DNA of 64,000 nucleotides, from the NCBI GenBank assembly GCA_023424395.1, contig JAFADY010000063.1, positions 310,001 to 374,000 of the forward strand. Reading direction: 5' to 3'. The stretch comes from Bacteroidota bacterium. Lineage in GTDB: Bacteria > Bacteroidota > Bacteroidia > Bacteroidales > Dysgonomonadaceae. Both the position numbers and the translations under genes were made by a program. Shown piece after piece: positions 8,117 to 16,742 of this stretch (within the stretch, counting starts at the first letter, position 1; every line of letters starts with the position of its first letter). The notes below the pieces were generated by a model. That model ran no database searches and had not been told where the DNA came from. It saw nothing but the letters and a program-made list of their open reading frames with translations.

Positions 8117-10138
8117 TCAGTCTTCTTTCTTCGCCCGCATCGATTCCCACACAAAATAGGCAATCAACCCGATAAAAGCAATAAGCGCCACTACTTGCGC
8201 ACCAGTTCCACTCGGATCTTCCCAAACGCCTAAATTGAGCGCGTTCCCATTACCGGTAATAAAGATAACCAAGGCTCCAATTACTCCAAAAAGTGCTGCT
8301 CCGGCGATGAATCCGGAAGAAATTAGTATGGCGCGCTGATGACGTGCATTATTGAGCATCGGGTCTTTAGAGCGTTTGTTAATCCAATGATTGAGCAAGC
8401 CACCTACCACGAGCGGAGTATTCAGGGGCAGCGGAATAAACATTCCGAGCGCGAAGGCCAATGGCGAAACATTCAGCCAGTTTACAAGTATGGCAATCAC
8501 CGCACCTATTCCCAAAAGCATCCAGCTCACACCTTCACCCGACATAAGCGGCTCGATAATAGCAGCCATGGCGTTGGCTTGGGGAGCAACCATGGGATTG
8601 GGGTGTTCAGCTGTTGCCACAAAACCGTATGCTTCGTTTAAAATGAAAATAACAGCGCCCACGGTAGCTGCCGATACAAGAGTTCCCAAGAATTTATACG
8701 ACTCTTGTTTCGCGGGAGTAGTCCCGATCCAATAACCGATTTTTAAATCGGTTACGAAACCTCCCGCCATCGAAAGCGCCGTACACACAATTCCGCCGAT
8801 AATCAATCCGCTTACCATTCCCTGCCATCCGCTTAAGCCTACGGCTACCAGGATTACAGAGGAAAGAATCAGCGTCATCAACGTCATTCCCGAAACAGGA
8901 TTGGAACCTACAATGGCAATTGCGTTGGCCGCTACCGTCGTGAAAAGGAACGATATTATCGTTATGGCTAAAAGCGCCACAATTGCCTGAACAATTGTTA
9001 CTTTCACCCCGACAATGAGAAAAATAAAAATAGCTATCAGCGTGAGAAACAAAAACAACATCACAAACGACATTTTCAGGTCGCGCTGCGTGCGCTCGGG
9101 TTTTTCGGCAACGCTTTGCCCTGCCACTTTTTTACCGCCTCCGGTTGCGAGTTTAAACGCATTTCCGATTACTCCCGCCGATTTGATAATTCCGATAATT
9201 CCGGCCATGGCAATAGCTCCGATACCAATAGGACGCACATACGTTGTAAAAATGGCCTCGGCAGACATTTCCGCGAACGGATTTACTCCGCCGCCAACGG
9301 CTGCCGACAGATTGCCTATTTCGTTTACCAATGGAATGAAAACCAACCACGACAACAACGAACCTACGGTAATAATCAGCGCATAGCGAAGTCCCACCAA
9401 GTATCCGAAACTAAAAATCAAGGCGCTTACATTAAATTTCAGAACCATTTTAAATCGTTCGGCCAACATTTCTCCGGCAGGAATAATTCGGGTGGAAATT
9501 TCTTCGCTCCATAAGCGGAACGCCGAAAAACAGAAATCGAACAATCCGCCTATCAATCCGCTTGTCACAAGCAGTTTCGCCTGATTCCCGCCTTTTTCTC
9601 CCGTCATCAGAATTTCAGTGGTGGCGGTGGCTTCGGGGAAGGGCAGTTTACCGTGCATATCTTTCACAAAATATTTTCGAAACGGTATCAGGAACAGAAT
9701 CCCCAAAATACCTCCGAATAACGACGAGAAAAATATCTGCCAAAAGTCTATTTGAATTTCAGGATATTTCGCCTGCAAAATGTATAATCCGGGAATGGTA
9801 AAAACCGCTCCGGCAACAATTACGCCCGATGATGCTCCGATGGACTGAATGATCACATTCTGTCCCAAGGCGTTCTTTTTACGCAATGCTGCCGATGCGC
9901 CCACTGCGATAATGGAAATGGGTATGGCGGCTTCAAAAACCTGTCCGATTTTCAAGCCTGAATAGGCAGCGGCGGCCGAGAAAATAACTGCCATGATCAA
10001 GCCCATTCCAACAGACCAAGCCGTAACTTCGGTAACAGGTCTTTCGGCAGGTAAAACGGGCTTGTACACCTCGCCCTCTTTCAGTTCCCGATACGCGTTT
10101 TCGGGTAATTCGTTGATTTTTTCCTTGTTTTCGTTCAT
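8117..10138 (-). CDS. OPT family oligopeptide transporter
   Basis: A 673-residue inner-membrane protein with about 14-16 hydrophobic helices. N-terminal residues AYRELKEGEVYKPVLPAE and the glycine-rich motif AYSGLKIGQVFEAAIP are typical of the prokaryotic OPT group, which imports short peptides or metal chelates with protons. Several helices carry small-residue repeats such as GLFDF and GGGVNPF. The substrate cannot be read from the sequence. It is monocistronic between two terminators or divergent promoters. The start at 10138 gives a soluble N-terminal tail of about 40 residues, normal for the group. Confidence 0.92.
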   Translation of the reverse strand: MNENKEKINELPENAYRELKEGEVYKPVLPAERPVTEVTAWSVGMGLIMAVIFSAAAAYSGLKIGQVFEAAIPISIIAVGASAALRKKNALGQNVIIQSIGASSGVIVAGAVFTIPGLYILQAKYPEIQIDFWQIFFSSLFGGILGILFLIPFRKYFVKDMHGKLPFPEATATTEILMTGEKGGNQAKLLVTSGLIGGLFDFCFSAFRLWSEEISTRIIPAGEMLAERFKMVLKFNVSALIFSFGYLVGLRYALIITVGSLLSWLVFIPLVNEIGNLSAAVGGGVNPFAEMSAEAIFTTYVRPIGIGAIAMAGIIGIIKSAGVIGNAFKLATGGGKKVAGQSVAEKPERTQRDLKMSFVMLFLFLTLIAIFIFLIVGVKVTIVQAIVALLAITIISFLFTTVAANAIAIVGSNPVSGMTLMTLILSSVILVAVGLSGWQGMVSGLIIGGIVCTALSMAGGFVTDLKIGYWIGTTPAKQESYKFLGTLVSAATVGAVIFILNEAYGFVATAEHPNPMVAPQANAMAAIIEPLMSGEGVSWMLLGIGAVIAILVNWLNVSPLAFALGMFIPLPLNTPLVVGGLLNHWINKRSKDPMLNNARHQRAILISSGFIAGAALFGVIGALVIFITGNGNALNLGVWEDPSGTGAQVVALIAFIGLIAYFVWESMRAKKED

Positions 10139-10279
10139 TTTCTTACAGACTGTTTTAGATTTAGAGTGAATTAAAGTGCCGAAATTACGAAAAAATACTT
10201 AAATCGCACATCTGATTTTAAAACTTTGTTTAAGAAGGCGTACACATAATTCTCTGTTAGCAAAATTTAAACTTCCTCG

Positions 10280-10312
10280 TTGTTATTATATTTAACAAAT
10301 CCACTATCTTTG
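10280..10312 (+). promoter_or_regulatory. Promoter of the NlpE-like gene: TTG, 22 nt, TATCTTTG
   Basis: The -33 TTG lies at 10280-10282 and the -7 TATCTTTG at 10305-10312, 38 nt before the start codon. Confidence 0.55.
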
Positions 10313-10350
10313 CTTCCATAAAACGTATTATTAACTCAATTAATTACATT

Positions 10351-11289
10351 ATGAAACAGATCACCAAAACCTTTTTGGTAGCCGTTGTGGCTATCGGCCT
10401 TGTCGCCTGTACAGGTAACAATCAAAAAAACAACTCCACAGCACCTGACATGCACACGGCAAAAATTTCGCTCGATTGGGAGGGAACTTACGAAGGCATT
10501 ATGCCCTGCGCTGATTGCCCGGGAATTTATGCGCTTCTCGCGTTGGATGATGACGGCACGTACGAAATGTACGAAAAGTACTTGGAACGCAATGCCGTTT
10601 TCGTTTCGAAAGGAAAATTCGAATGGAATGCTACCGAAGATTCGGTACGTTTACTTACCGATGGGAACATGGTTTTCCATGTGGGAGAGAACGAACTGTC
10701 GACCGGCAATTTCCGCTTCACACGCATTTCTGACGACGAAGACCTATCTGACAGCTTCACCGAGTATATCCTGAAAGATGATGCAACCGGAGAAGATGCG
10801 GAAGTCGAAATATATTTTGAAAATAACGCTACCGTTGCCGATCTTTCTTTCAACGGAAAAGAGTATAAATTGAAAGAAAACCGTGAAATAGGACAAGAAA
10901 GAGTTTTTGCAGACGGCTCAACTTCTCTCGCATGGGAGATTCTCGATCCTGCTCCGCAGCCCGATTACAAACCTACATTAACGGTTGACGGCAAAAAGTA
11001 CACGTTTACGCGCGTAACCCCATTGAATTATTTATTCGTAACGGACGATGCTTCTGCGCCGGTAAAAGGATTCGACGTTACATATTTCAATACCGAAGAG
11101 GGTAAATCGTTCGTGCAACTTCTTTCATCCGATATGAATAACACTTACACACTTCCGCAAACAGAGGCTTCGGCAAAAACCGCAGTTTATGAAAAAGATG
11201 GAGTGCAATGGTTGTCGGGCGATGATAAAGCGACACTAAAAACTGCCGGCAAAGAAATCGTTTACACACAACAAGCGATTACAAGATAA
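10351..11289 (+). CDS. NlpE-like lipoprotein with MliC-like C-terminal segments
   Basis: A 312-residue lipoprotein (Cys20 in IGLVAC). Residues 43-140 match the NlpE N-terminal domain: the CxxC is Cys53/Cys56 in PCADCPG, followed by strand motifs like DDGTYEMYEKYL. NlpE senses copper and envelope stress in E. coli by surface adhesion and Cpx signalling. The C-terminal half looks different: two stretches (around residues 160-190 and 262-300) follow the pattern of MliC-type lysozyme inhibitors, a strand, a YTL/YKL motif, then a short loop and GDDKATL. That part is a resemblance by eye only. It has its own promoter and terminator. Confidence 0.75.
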   Translation: MKQITKTFLVAVVAIGLVACTGNNQKNNSTAPDMHTAKISLDWEGTYEGIMPCADCPGIYALLALDDDGTYEMYEKYLERNAVFVSKGKFEWNATEDSVRLLTDGNMVFHVGENELSTGNFRFTRISDDEDLSDSFTEYILKDDATGEDAEVEIYFENNATVADLSFNGKEYKLKENREIGQERVFADGSTSLAWEILDPAPQPDYKPTLTVDGKKYTFTRVTPLNYLFVTDDASAPVKGFDVTYFNTEEGKSFVQLLSSDMNNTYTLPQTEASAKTAVYEKDGVQWLSGDDKATLKTAGKEIVYTQQAITR

Positions 11290-11308
11290 AAATCAAACGT
11301 TAATTTAT

Positions 11309-11344
11309 AAACGGAGGAGTACATCGTATTTCTCCGTTTTTTTA
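11309..11344 (+). terminator. Terminator after the NlpE-like gene
   Basis: AAACGGAG (11309-11316) pairs with CTCCGTTT (11332-11339) and is followed by a run of T's. Confidence 0.7.
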
Positions 11345-11392
11345 TATTTTTAATTTTTTCGCCAATAGCCTGACTTTCTGAAAACATTTATT

Positions 11393-11400
11393 TATTTTTG
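11393..11400 (+). promoter_or_regulatory. -7 promoter element upstream of acnA
   Basis: TATTTTTG matches TAnnTTTG. No exact -33 TTG is present; TTTCTG at 11365-11370 is the nearest candidate. The predicted leader is about 80 nt. Confidence 0.45.
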
Positions 11401-11489
11401 TATCGAACTTTTACCGTGTTTCAGTTGTTAAAAAACCGAATTACAGCAAGAAAATATATCTATCAATTTATAAAATACCGTATCAAATT

Positions 11490-13748
11490 ATGATTTTTGA
11501 CTTAGACATGATTCGCAACGTGTATGCGCATCTACCCGAGAAAATTAAACAAGCTAAAAACGTTCTTCACCGCCCCCTAACGCTTACCGAGAAAATTCTT
11601 TTCTCACACCTTTCGCCGGGTGTAGAGGTTCAAGATTATAAACGCGCCACCGATTACGTTGATTTCGCCCCTGACCGAGTTGCCATGCAAGATGCAACCG
11701 CTCAAATGGCGTTGCTGCAACTCATGAATTCGGGGCGCACAAATGTTGCCGTACCTTCAACCGTTCATTGCGACCACTTGATCCAAGCCTATAAAAACGC
11801 TGATGCCGATTTGCAAACGGCCAAGGTTACCAACGAAGAAGTGTTTAATTTTTTACGCGATGTGTCCAATAAATACGGTATCGGATTTTGGAAACCGGGC
11901 GCCGGAATTATCCATCAGGTAGTGCTCGAAAATTACGCTTTCCCCGGCGGAATGATGGTGGGAACCGATTCGCACACGCCCAATGCGGGCGGTTTGGGAA
12001 TGATCGCCATTGGTGTTGGCGGTGCAGATGCAGTGGACGTAATGGCAGGTTTACCGTGGGAGCTGAAAATGCCGAAAATCATCGGTGTGAAACTCACCGG
12101 AAAACTTTCGGGGTGGGCCTCTCCCAAAGATGTTATTTTGAAAGTAGCGGGAATTCTTACCGTGAAAGGTGGAACCAATGCCATTATTGAATATTTCGGT
12201 GAAGGAACCGAAACGCTTTCGGCAACCGGGAAAGGAACCATTTGTAATATGGGTGCCGAAGTGGGCGCCACCACTTCCGTTTTCCCGTTCGATGAAAAAT
12301 CGGCGACTTATTTGGAAGGTACCGGTCGCAAAGAAGTAGCCGATGAGGCCCGCAAAATTATGGAGCATTTGCAACCCGATGCCGAAGTGGTGGCAAATCC
12401 CGCCAACTATTATGATCAACTGATCGAAATAGACCTCTCCAAACTTGAACCGCATATCAACGGGCCGTTCACGCCCGACGCCGCTTACACCATTTCGGAA
12501 TTTGCCGAAGCGGTGAAGCAAAACAATTATCCGCGCACGATGGAAGTTGGATTGATTGGTTCATGCACCAACTCATCGTACGAAGATTTAACTCGCGCCG
12601 CGTCCATCGTTCGCGAAGCGAAAAAAGACGGATTGAGCGTAAAAGCACAATTCATCATCAATCCGGGCTCGGAACAAGTGCGTTACACCGCTGAGCGCGA
12701 CGGAGTTTTACAGGAATTTGAAGATGTGGGCGCCGTGATTATGGCAAACGCCTGCGGCCCGTGTATCGGACAATGGAAACGTACCGACGAAAAAACGGAA
12801 CGCACCAATTCCATCGTTACTTCGTTCAACCGAAATTTCGCCAAACGAAACGACGGAAATCCCAACACGCACGCTTTTGTTACTTCGCCCGAACTCGTGG
12901 CGGCGCTTACCATCGCGGGCGACCTAACATTCAATCCATTGAAGGATACGCTCGAAAACGATAAGGGTGAAAAAGTAAAACTAGCCGAACCAAAAGGCTA
13001 CGAAATGCCGCCACGCGGTTACGAAGTAAAAGATGCGGGTTATCTGGCACCATCGGAAGACGGAGCGAATGTGCAAATCAGCATCAACCCCGATTCAAAA
13101 CGGCTACAAAGATTAGAACCCTTTGCCGCGTGGGACGGAAAAGATTATACCGATTTACCTTTGCTCATCAAAGTAAAAGGCAAATGTACCACCGACCACA
13201 TTTCGATGGCCGGACCATGGTTGCGCTTCCGCGGACATTTGGACAACATATCGGACAACATGCTCATCGGTGCCGAAAACGCATTTACCGGCGAAACCAA
13301 TTCCTCTCTTGATCCCGCCATAATGGAATATTCAGAGATTCCTGCTTTGGCGCGTAAGTTCAAAGCCAATGGAGTGGGTTCTATTGTAGTGGCCGAAGAA
13401 AATTACGGTGAAGGCTCGTCGCGCGAACACGCCGCTATGGAGCCGCGCCACCTGAACGTGAAAGTGATTTTGGTAAAATCCTTTGCCCGTATTCACGAAA
13501 CCAATCTCAAGAAACAGGGAATGCTCGCGCTTACGTTCGTGAACAAAGATGATTACGCCAAAGTGCAGGAACGCGACAAAATCTCTGTCATCGGCCTAAC
13601 CGAATTTGCTCCCGGCAAAAACCTTACCATCGAATTGCTTCACCCCGACGGAACAAAAGATTCTTTCGAAGCCGCACATACGTATAATGAGCAGCAAATT
13701 GGGTGGTTTAAAGCGGGATCAGCACTGAATTCAATGAAAGCTCCCTAA
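11490..13748 (+). CDS. acnA: Aconitate hydratase (mitochondrial-type)
   Basis: A 752-residue aconitase, converting citrate to isocitrate through a [4Fe-4S] cluster. The ligands are Cys359 (GSCTNSSYED), Cys422 and Cys425 (ACGPCIGQW), close to the numbering of mitochondrial aconitase. Residues 1-530 hold the three catalytic domains and the C-terminal swivel domain carries ENYGEGSSREHAA. It opens a TCA block with icd, gltA and a second isocitrate dehydrogenase. The last two sense codons and the stop codon lie inside a dispersed repeat copy (13741-13767), so the C-terminus has been reshaped by that insertion. Confidence 0.96.
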   Translation: MIFDLDMIRNVYAHLPEKIKQAKNVLHRPLTLTEKILFSHLSPGVEVQDYKRATDYVDFAPDRVAMQDATAQMALLQLMNSGRTNVAVPSTVHCDHLIQAYKNADADLQTAKVTNEEVFNFLRDVSNKYGIGFWKPGAGIIHQVVLENYAFPGGMMVGTDSHTPNAGGLGMIAIGVGGADAVDVMAGLPWELKMPKIIGVKLTGKLSGWASPKDVILKVAGILTVKGGTNAIIEYFGEGTETLSATGKGTICNMGAEVGATTSVFPFDEKSATYLEGTGRKEVADEARKIMEHLQPDAEVVANPANYYDQLIEIDLSKLEPHINGPFTPDAAYTISEFAEAVKQNNYPRTMEVGLIGSCTNSSYEDLTRAASIVREAKKDGLSVKAQFIINPGSEQVRYTAERDGVLQEFEDVGAVIMANACGPCIGQWKRTDEKTERTNSIVTSFNRNFAKRNDGNPNTHAFVTSPELVAALTIAGDLTFNPLKDTLENDKGEKVKLAEPKGYEMPPRGYEVKDAGYLAPSEDGANVQISINPDSKRLQRLEPFAAWDGKDYTDLPLLIKVKGKCTTDHISMAGPWLRFRGHLDNISDNMLIGAENAFTGETNSSLDPAIMEYSEIPALARKFKANGVGSIVVAEENYGEGSSREHAAMEPRHLNVKVILVKSFARIHETNLKKQGMLALTFVNKDDYAKVQERDKISVIGLTEFAPGKNLTIELLHPDGTKDSFEAAHTYNEQQIGWFKAGSALNSMKAP

Positions 13749-13767
13749 ATCCCCCGAAAGGGGACTT
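13741..13767 (+). repeat. Dispersed repeat A, copy 1, supplying the acnA stop codon
   Basis: Sequence is of the form CTCCCTAAATCCCC-CGAAAGGGGACTT. Other copies lie at 19951-19982, 20022-20045, 62778-62802 and 62857-62880. The TAA at 13746-13748 that ends acnA is the TAA of the repeat core. Confidence 0.75.
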
Positions 13768-13972
13768 TTGCTGGCTGTAATCTATCAGCCACAGTAAAAA
13801 AGGTTCTATCATTTCCCCGACTTTGAAGTCGCGGACAACCGATAGACAAACTCATGGGCTTTAGCCCAATATTATTTTGTGCAAATTTCGGCTAAAGCCA
13901 ATTGGAACCGCAGTTTCATCCCACGCCCTGAAAGGACGCGGGGAATTGATTAAACTTATAGAATACATTATA
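13768..13972. repeat. Mosaic of short palindromes between acnA and icd
   Basis: This 205-bp spacer holds several unrelated palindromes in a row: GGCTG/CAGCC, CGACTT-TG-AAGTCG, GGGCTTTAGCCC and, further on, GGCTAAAGCC in the other orientation, then a CGCCCTGAAAGGACGCG segment. An open reading frame from 13877 runs through part of it into icd but does not look like protein. Palindromes of the GGCTTTAGCC and CGACTTxxAAGTCG kind are recurrent intergenic units in Bacteroidota genomes (recalled, not searched). Confidence 0.5.
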
Positions 13973-15265
13973 ATGCACGACTCTCAAACTATTGCACTAT
14001 CCCAACTCCCCTCTTCGGGGCGTGGGGGGGCTAAGCTTGCCGTCCCCGACAACCCCATCATCCCCTTCATCGAGGGCGACGGTATCGGCAGGGAAATTAC
14101 GTCGTCGGTAAAACGGATCATCAATAAAGCCGTGGAAAAAGCCTACGGTGGAGAACGAAAAATTGAGTGGAAAGAAGTCCTCGCCGGCGAAAAAGCATAC
14201 AACGAGGTCGGCACATGGCTACCTCAGGAAACCATGGATGCCTTCCGCACCTATCTGGTTGGCATTAAAGGGCCGCTAACTACGCCTGTCGGCGAAGGGA
14301 TTCGATCGCTCAATGTGGCGTTGCGTCAGGAACTGGATTTGTATGTGTGCTTGCGTCCGGTACGATGGTTCAAAGGAGTAGCAACGCCGTTGCTGCAACC
14401 CGAAAAAGTGAACGTAACCATTTTTCGAGAAAATACAGAAGATATTTACGCCGGAATTGAATGGAACGCCGGAACGCCCGAGCTACAGAAGGTACTCAAA
14501 TTTCTGAAAGAAGAAATGGGCGTAGCAAAGATCCGTTTCCCCGAAACTACCTCTATTGGTGTGAAGCCGGTATCAGTAGAGGGAACGGAACGGTTGGTAC
14601 GCGCCGCCATTTTATACGCCATCGAACATAAACTGCCATCGGTAACACTCGTTCATAAAGGCAACATTATGAAATTTACCGAAGGCGGCTTCAAGAAATG
14701 GGGCTACGCGCTGGCCGAACGCGAATTTCCCGATGAAACGTTTACGGAAAATAAATTCAACAAAATAAAAACCGAAAAAGGTTTGGATGCTGCCGTTGCT
14801 TCGTATAACGAAGCCAAAGACAACGGAAAAATATTTATCAAAGACGTAATTGCCGATGCGTTTCTGCAAAACACCTTGTTGAAACCTCAGGAATACTCCG
14901 TTATAGCTACGCTTAACCTCAACGGCGATTATATTTCCGATCAATTGGCGGCAATGGTTGGCGGCATAGGCATTGCGCCGGGCGCGAATATCAATTACAA
15001 TACCGGGCACGCCATCTTCGAAGCCACACACGGTACCGCTCCCGACATCGCCGGCAAAAACATGGCAAACCCTTGTTCCATGCTGCTTTCGGGTGTAATG
15101 ATGCTCGAATATATAGGCTGGAACGAAGCGGGCGATTTAATCACCCGCACACTGGAAACGCTTTTCGGGCAGGGTATTGCTACATCCGATCTGGCTCGAT
15201 TTATGGAAAACGGGAAAGCGCTTTCTACATCGGAATTTGCCGAAAACGTTGTGAATTTGTTATAA
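13973..15265 (+). CDS. icd: Isocitrate dehydrogenase, bacterial type I, with NAD-type cofactor residues
   Basis: 430 residues from ATG 13973; the earlier in-frame start at 13877 is inside the palindrome mosaic and was rejected. The protein aligns with E. coli Icd: FIEGDGIG, the SLNVALRQELD segment with Ser112 (E. coli Ser113), the metal Asp motif LNLNGDYISD, and HGTAP. After HGTAP, the residues matching E. coli Lys344, Tyr345 and Val351, which select NADP, are Asp358, Ile359 and Ala365, as in NAD-specific enzymes; Tyr391 is replaced by Ser while Arg395 is kept. NAD preference is therefore inferred. Residues 11-22 are encoded by a dispersed repeat. A ~13-residue insertion precedes IKDVIADAFLQ relative to E. 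coli. Confidence 0.93.
   Translation: MHDSQTIALSQLPSSGRGGAKLAVPDNPIIPFIEGDGIGREITSSVKRIINKAVEKAYGGERKIEWKEVLAGEKAYNEVGTWLPQETMDAFRTYLVGIKGPLTTPVGEGIRSLNVALRQELDLYVCLRPVRWFKGVATPLLQPEKVNVTIFRENTEDIYAGIEWNAGTPELQKVLKFLKEEMGVAKIRFPETTSIGVKPVSVEGTERLVRAAILYAIEHKLPSVTLVHKGNIMKFTEGGFKKWGYALAEREFPDETFTENKFNKIKTEKGLDAAVASYNEAKDNGKIFIKDVIADAFLQNTLLKPQEYSVIATLNLNGDYISDQLAAMVGGIGIAPGANINYNTGHAIFEATHGTAPDIAGKNMANPCSMLLSGVMMLEYIGWNEAGDLITRTLETLFGQGIATSDLARFMENGKALSTSEFAENVVNLL
14001..14032 (+). repeat. C/G-rich dispersed repeat inside the icd coding region
   Basis: CCCAACTCCCCTCTT followed by CGGGGCGTGGGGGGGCT forms a C-run/G-run hairpin like those of repeat A but with a different core. It encodes residues 11-20 of Icd (LPSSGRGGA region), which do not resemble the N-termini of related enzymes. 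Confidence 0.55.
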
Positions 15266-15384
15266 ACAGTAAAATACAAAACAAAATTAACTATTTCAGC
15301 GTTAGAGAAGTTGAGCATGCGTGAGATCTTGTACCGACAAAAAAATCAAAATAAAAACAATAAAACAAATAAAGAATAAACATT

Positions 15385-16740
15385 ATGAAAGAAAAGGATT
15401 TGATCCACAACCTCTCGGAATCCATCAAAAAAACAACGGATATTAAGAAGGATTTATTCGCTGAAATGAGCGTAAAACGCGGCTTGCGTAACAATGACGG
15501 ATCGGGAGTATTAGCAGGGCTTACACGCGTTGCCGATGTGATAGGGTACGAGAAAAAAACCGACGGCGGCTTGAAAGCCGTTCCCGGTAAATTGGTTTAT
15601 CGTGGGATCGACGTCGAGGAATTGGTACACGGAATTCAAGCCGAAAACCGTTTGGGTTTTGAAGAAACTGCTTTTTTGTTGCTTTCGGGATACTTACCGA
15701 ACAAAAAAGAGTTGGAAACTTTCCGTAAGCTCATCATGAAAACAATGCCTCTCGATCATCAGACAACGATGAGCATCCTTTCGCTCAGAGGCGATAACAT
15801 CATGAATATCTTAGCGCGTAGCGTACTCGAATTGTATAATTACGATGAAAACCCCGATGATATCTCGAAAGACAATCTTATTCGTCAATCAATCAATTTA
15901 ATCGCCAAGTTCCCCACAATCATTGCGTATGCCTATCAGGTACTTCGTCATGATCAAATGGGACGCTCGTTACACATTCGTCATCCGTATGAAGACAGAT
16001 CGGTTGCCGAAAACTTCATTTATATGATGAAGGGCAAGGATAATTATACCGAACTGGAAGTGAAAATTCTCGATTTGGCGCTTATTCTTCATGCCGAGCA
16101 CGGCGGAGGTAATAATTCCACTTTCTCGGTTCGCGTTACAAGCTCTACCGAAACCGATACTTACTCGGCCATTGCAGCCGGTATCGGTTCGTTGAAAGGC
16201 CCGCTTCACGGGGGTGCTAATATCGAAGTGAAAGGCATGTTGGAAGACTTGAAGAAAAACGTTCAAAACTGGGATAAAGTGGATGAGGTGGACGATTATC
16301 TGCTTCGTGTACTCAAGAAAGAAGCGCACGACAAAACCGGTCTCATTTACGGAATCGGACACGCGGTTTATACCGTTAGTGACCCTCGTGCAGGTTTGCT
16401 GAAAACAATGGCTCGCGACTTGGCAAAAGAAAAAGGCCGCGAAGAAGAATTCGCTCTCATGGAAATGGTAGAGGAACGCGCTGTGAAAACGTTTATGGAT
16501 TTCAAAGGCAAAGGTGCAAAACAGACTTGTATCAACGTGGATTTCTATTCGGGATTTGTGTATGATGTTATCGGACTGCCGGAAGAAGTGTTCACCCCGC
16601 TTTTTGCCATGGCGCGTATCGTAGGTTGGACATCACATCGAATTGAAGAACTTAACTTTAGCAGTAAACGAATCATTCGTCCTGCCTATAAAAACGTGCG
16701 CGAAATACAGAAATTTGTGCCGATGAAAGACAGAAAATAA
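15385..16740 (+). CDS. gltA: Citrate synthase
   Basis: A 451-residue citrate synthase of the form seen in Bacteroidota, condensing acetyl-CoA and oxaloacetate. The active-site segments are visible: HAEHGGGNNSTF with the catalytic His, GPLHGGAN, and GIGHAVYTVSDPRA with the second His and the Arg that binds citrate. The Asp-containing segment INVDFYSGFVYDVIG is near the end. The N-terminal 40 residues (MKEKDLIHNLSESIKK) are an extension compared with the E. coli enzyme. It lies 119 nt after icd and only 2 nt before the second isocitrate dehydrogenase gene, so those two are surely co-transcribed. Confidence 0.95.
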   Translation: MKEKDLIHNLSESIKKTTDIKKDLFAEMSVKRGLRNNDGSGVLAGLTRVADVIGYEKKTDGGLKAVPGKLVYRGIDVEELVHGIQAENRLGFEETAFLLLSGYLPNKKELETFRKLIMKTMPLDHQTTMSILSLRGDNIMNILARSVLELYNYDENPDDISKDNLIRQSINLIAKFPTIIAYAYQVLRHDQMGRSLHIRHPYEDRSVAENFIYMMKGKDNYTELEVKILDLALILHAEHGGGNNSTFSVRVTSSTETDTYSAIAAGIGSLKGPLHGGANIEVKGMLEDLKKNVQNWDKVDEVDDYLLRVLKKEAHDKTGLIYGIGHAVYTVSDPRAGLLKTMARDLAKEKGREEEFALMEMVEERAVKTFMDFKGKGAKQTCINVDFYSGFVYDVIGLPEEVFTPLFAMARIVGWTSHRIEELNFSSKRIIRPAYKNVREIQKFVPMKDRK

Positions 16741-16742
16741 GA

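Noticed and set aside
13877..13972. Upstream start for icd
   Set aside because: The extra 32 codons lie within the palindrome mosaic and match no isocitrate dehydrogenase N-terminus.
13741..14032. CRISPR repeats
   Set aside because: The repeats are dispersed and mixed in orientation; there are no regular spacers and no cas genes.
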